DNA of 22,368 nt, from positions 1 to 22,368 of the IMG/VR virus record IMGVR_UViG_3300033148_009505. One strand, given 5' to 3'. Numbering within the stretch: position 1 is the first letter of the stretch; each line of letters starts with the position of its first letter. The position numbers and the translations under genes are program-made. The notes beneath the pieces were generated by a model. It was not told where the DNA came from, ran no database searches, and saw only the letters and a list, made by a program, of their open reading frames with translations. Shown here piece after piece: positions 20,701 to 22,368 of this stretch. Source of the stretch: a virus.

Positions 20701-21375
20701 ATGGATACCATCCAGAAACGATTGGCTTTTTTAGTCGACTCCCTTGCAGAGGGCAACAATGCTGCCTTCGCGCGTAAGGCTGGTATTCTCCAAGGCACCT
20801 TCCAAAATTACATGAAAGGCCGCGAACCTTCTCTCGAAGCCATACGTAATATACATTTGGCTTATGGCGTAGATTTAAACTGGCTTGCGATGGGCAAAGG
20901 CGAACCCTTCGGGCAGCCACGAGAAACGCCCCCGCATTCGGAGGCCGACGAATACGCCTACATCCCCTTTGCCCAAGCGGAGCTGGCGGCGGGAGACGGC
21001 CTGGTGGCGGACGAGGGGCTGGGCAAGCGGTTCGCTTTTCGGCGCGACTGGCTGCGGAGCGCGGGGATCCGCGCGGAGAGGGCGTATCTGATGCTGGTGC
21101 GGGGGGATTCCATGGCCCCCACGTTGCAGGAGGGGGACACGGTATTGGTGGACACCAGCCGGCGGGAGCTTTTTTCCGGGAGGATTTACGCCGTGGCCGC
21201 GGGCGGGGACCTGCTGATGGTGAAGCGGCTGGAGCGCAGAGGGGACCAGGTGCGCGTGATATCCGACAACCAGGGGTTGTATCCGTCCTACATGGTGGGC
21301 ATCGAGGATATACGGGTGATCGGCCAGGTATGCTGGTTCGCCCGGAGGCTGACCCCGGCCGAAAACGGGGCTTGA
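20701..21375 (+). CDS. Phage repressor, HTH plus S24 peptidase (LexA/CI-like)
   Basis: 224 aa from ATG 20701; a GTG at 20659 is in frame but would lie inside the operator repeats. An N-terminal HTH (NAAFARKAGILQGTFQNYMKGREPSLEAI, residues 20-47) is followed by VDLNWLAMGKGEPF, a hinge, and an S24 domain. This domain has RGDSMAPTLQEGDTVLVD (Ser137) and LLMVKRLERR (Lys175), the Ser-Lys dyad. LAAGDG at 95-100 contains a possible Ala-Gly self-cleavage site. It would hold lysogeny and be inactivated by RecA/SOS. Mu c itself lacks a peptidase domain, so this repressor type differs from Mu. The first 200 bases are less GC-rich than the rest. Confidence 0.93.
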   Translation: MDTIQKRLAFLVDSLAEGNNAAFARKAGILQGTFQNYMKGREPSLEAIRNIHLAYGVDLNWLAMGKGEPFGQPRETPPHSEADEYAYIPFAQAELAAGDGLVADEGLGKRFAFRRDWLRSAGIRAERAYLMLVRGDSMAPTLQEGDTVLVDTSRRELFSGRIYAVAAGGDLLMVKRLERRGDQVRVISDNQGLYPSYMVGIEDIRVIGQVCWFARRLTPAENGA

Positions 21376-21398
21376 TACCTATTATATAAGGAGGCGTC

Positions 21399-21875
21399 AT
21401 GAAGAAGATTCTTGTGGTGCTGGTGGGGGTGGCGGTGCTGGCGGGATGTGCGGGGATGACCGGCCAGCGACTGAGCGCGGAGGACGCAAGTGTGGAGAAG
21501 GTGTATGAGGCGCCCGGTCTTACCCAGAAACAGATATATGACGGGGCGCGGCTTTGGATCGCCCAGACATTCAAGGACGCCAAAAAGGTCATCGAGCTCG
21601 AAGACCCGGAGGCCGGCATCATTATCGGCAACGGGAACATGGCCTACCCGGCCACGGACGCAGAGAAGCTTTGGGTGTTGAAGGACGAGCGGGTCTTTTT
21701 TTCTATCCGCATCGACACCAAAGACGGGAAGTTCCGTATGAGATTTTCCGAAATCCATCTTGACGACCTGCCCCTTTACGAGGGGCATATGACCGCGATC
21801 CGGCCCAAGCTGCTGGCCGTCGGTGATGAGCTGGCGGCCAGCCTGGGCAGCGAGCAAGCGGAAAGCGACTGGTAG
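21399..21875 (+). CDS. DUF4468-like lipoprotein (probable lysogenic conversion gene)
   Basis: 158 aa. A short signal peptide MKKILVVLVGVAVLAGC ends in a lipobox LAGC (lipidated Cys17). The mature part has LTQKQIYDGARLWIAQTFKDAKKVIELEDPEAGIIIGNGNM, then RVFFSIRIDTKDGKFRMRFSEI, the pattern of DUF4468, a beta-sheet domain of TBP-like fold seen in lipoproteins. Its function is unknown; it would be anchored in the outer or inner membrane. It follows the repressor by 23 bases with TAAGGAGG upstream of the ATG, so it may be expressed in the lysogen. It lies between repressor and phage end, a classic cargo position. Confidence 0.8.
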   Translation: MKKILVVLVGVAVLAGCAGMTGQRLSAEDASVEKVYEAPGLTQKQIYDGARLWIAQTFKDAKKVIELEDPEAGIIIGNGNMAYPATDAEKLWVLKDERVFFSIRIDTKDGKFRMRFSEIHLDDLPLYEGHMTAIRPKLLAVGDELAASLGSEQAESDW

Positions 21876-21877
21876 GG

Positions 21878-21894
21878 GTTAAGCTTGGCTTAAC
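21878..21894. repeat. Hairpin right after the lipoprotein stop
   Basis: GTTAAGC and GCTTAAC pair perfectly around TTG, two bases past the TAG. No T-run follows, so it is at most a weak terminator or RNA stability hairpin. Confidence 0.6.
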
Positions 21895-21972
21895 ACCGCC
21901 ACTACACCATCCAGGATGACACCGCGCGAAACACTTCCAGCTTTCGCCCTGCCACGGGCACCCGAAAAAACG

Positions 21973-22009
21973 GCGCACGGCCCCGGCACCACGGGCTATG
22001 CGCTTTTTT
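21973..22009 (+). terminator. Rho-independent terminator, probably bidirectional
   Basis: The arms at 21973-21983 and 21993-22003 pair over 11 positions (GCGCA/TGCGC, one C.A mismatch, GGCCC with GGGCT), followed by TTTTTT at 22004-22009. AAAAAA at 21965-21970 precedes the stem, so it could also work on the minus strand. It would end the repressor-lipoprotein transcript and block host transcription entering the prophage. Confidence 0.85.
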
Positions 22010-22130
22010 CGCGCCTAAAAGCGTCAGTTCCCACTTAGTTCCAGCTTTCGGGCTTAAAAGCCGGAACGATTCCGCGCGGTGATGAGGAGGATAAATCGTG
22101 GAATATCGGGAAAATGGGCTGGCCTTATGC
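22010..22130. other. Non-coding sequence between terminator and transposase sites
   Basis: No convincing gene. It holds GGCTTAAAAGCC, a short hairpin, within a longer TTCC/GGAA stem at about 22040-22070, and a repeat of TTCCAGCTTTCG (also near 21935). A GTG at 22098 with GAGGAGG upstream opens only 16 codons. With 21876-21972 it forms the non-coding arm of the phage end. Confidence 0.5.
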
Positions 22131-22134
22131 AGGT

Positions 22135-22144
22135 CTCAAACCAC
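22135..22144. promoter_or_regulatory. Transposase-site candidate, L3-like copy
   Basis: CTCAAACCAC, the innermost of three same-orientation copies near the phage end, with GGT before it. It lies 41 bases from the next copy. Proposed as a transposase-binding site by copy number and spacing alone. Confidence 0.5.
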
Positions 22145-22170
22145 GTGAAATTTGCCTCCAGGATGGGATG

Positions 22171-22187
22171 GTGGACTCAAACCACCC
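22171..22187. promoter_or_regulatory. Transposase-site candidate, L2-like copy
   Basis: GTGGACTCAAACCAC, which shares 15 bases with the outer copy. The core starts at 22176, 41 bases from the inner copy and 85 from the outer one. Mu shows a similar long L1-L2 and short L2-L3 spacing. Confidence 0.6.
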
Positions 22188-22255
22188 GGATAATCAAAAA
22201 AGCGACGAATCTTAAAGCAAATCGCAACCTTTTCACTTAGAGAGCCGCGCGTGCC

Positions 22256-22272
22256 GTGGACTCAAACCACTC
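22256..22272. promoter_or_regulatory. Transposase-site candidate, L1-like copy at phage end
   Basis: GTGGACTCAAACCAC, then TCGACCCCCCACA leading to the inferred terminal CA. The site is about 11-13 bases from the end, a little farther than L1 in Mu. The next sequence to the right is coding in a different context. Confidence 0.6.
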
Positions 22273-22368
22273 GACCCCCCACACTCTCCAAGGCAGGCAG
22301 CCAGGTCCGGTTCAGCAGGTGGGAATAGTCCGCCCGGCCGCCCACCGTGTTGCAGAAGAAGTATTCCG
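22262..22368 (-). CDS. Partial host gene cut by the prophage end
   Basis: From the window edge a minus-strand frame reads EYFFCNTVGGRADYSHLLNR and TWLPALESVGG, with strongly GC-biased codons, then meets TGA at 22264-22262 inside the outer transposase site. The last few codons (about GRVV) lie in phage DNA if the end is at 22281-22283. This looks like a host protein truncated by insertion; an intact gene ending by chance just inside the phage is less likely. The protein is not recognised from 34 residues. Confidence 0.5.
   Translation of the reverse strand, partial: EYFFCNTVGGRADYSHLLNRTWLPALESVGGRVV

Larger units (their letters stand above)
1..22283 (-). mobile_element. Mu-like transposable prophage (one end outside window)
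   Basis: The order repressor, Ner, transposase A, ATPase B, Gam, GemA, lysis, small and large terminase, portal, gpF, gpG, gpI, gpT, gp35, gp36 and gp37 matches the Mu/FluMu genome plan, read right to left. The repressor-side end is placed at about 22281-22283: the sequence ends in CA there, follows three repeated transposase-site candidates, and abuts a separate coding sequence on the right. The tail genes and the opposite end lie left of the window. The identity is certain from gene order; the exact end base is inferred. Confidence 0.93.

Noticed and set aside
22098-22148. 16-codon ORF with a strong ribosome site
   Set aside because: Too short to support as a gene and it runs into the repeat copy at 22135.
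22135-22270. CRISPR array from repeated CTCAAACCAC
   Set aside because: Only three short copies with unequal spacing (41 and 85) and no cas genes. Position at a phage end fits transposase sites better.
22256-22270. tRNA T-arm-like hairpin GTGG/CCAC with 7-base loop
   Set aside because: No acceptor, D or anticodon arms nearby, and the motif is repeated.

Overview
This window is most of a Mu-like transposable prophage in a high-GC bacterium. The strong GC bias at third codon positions and the mix of families (Mu-type head genes with small Zn-finger and HTH early genes) suggest a Desulfovibrio-like deltaproteobacterium. That host assignment is an inference; no host marker gene is present.

Almost the whole window is read on the minus strand, so the phage runs right to left. 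At the far right (about 22262-22368) a fragment of a host gene abuts the putative phage end. Next to it are three copies of CTCAAACCAC, spaced like the L1/L2/L3 transposase sites of Mu. Inward come a DUF4468-type lipoprotein (21399-21875, +) and an S24-type repressor (20701-21375, +). A divergent operator region (20612-20700) follows, and then the early genes on the minus strand: Ner-like regulator, small HTH-like protein, RMF-like/ParB-adjacent protein, MuA-type DDE transposase, MuB-type ATPase, small wHTH/Zn proteins, Gam and GemA. A plus-strand cargo gene (19371-19787) interrupts the early region.

From 13439 down to 12076 lie small middle genes: a hypothetical protein, a Zn-ribbon protein, an Nmad1/DUF1599-like protein and an excisionase-like HTH protein in the position where Mu keeps Mor/C. 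A 220-bp non-coding gap (11853-12075) holds a TATAAT box, a dyad and a very strong hairpin, and is the likely late promoter region. Lysis genes follow (M23 endopeptidase, 3-TM holin, two small proteins), then the packaging and head genes: small terminase, gp28-type large terminase, DUF935 portal, gpF with a C-terminal PBECR-like nuclease, gpG, gpI protease with nested scaffold, a decoration protein, gpT major head protein, and gp35-, gp36- and gp37-like proteins. The left edge cuts into the neck/tail region, so the tail genes and the other phage end are outside the window.

The portal gene is split by a frameshift at about 7260-7290, where the conserved LGQT-type segment also seems to be missing. 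Unless this is a sequencing error, the prophage is probably defective for virion production. Transposition, repression and the cargo genes look intact.
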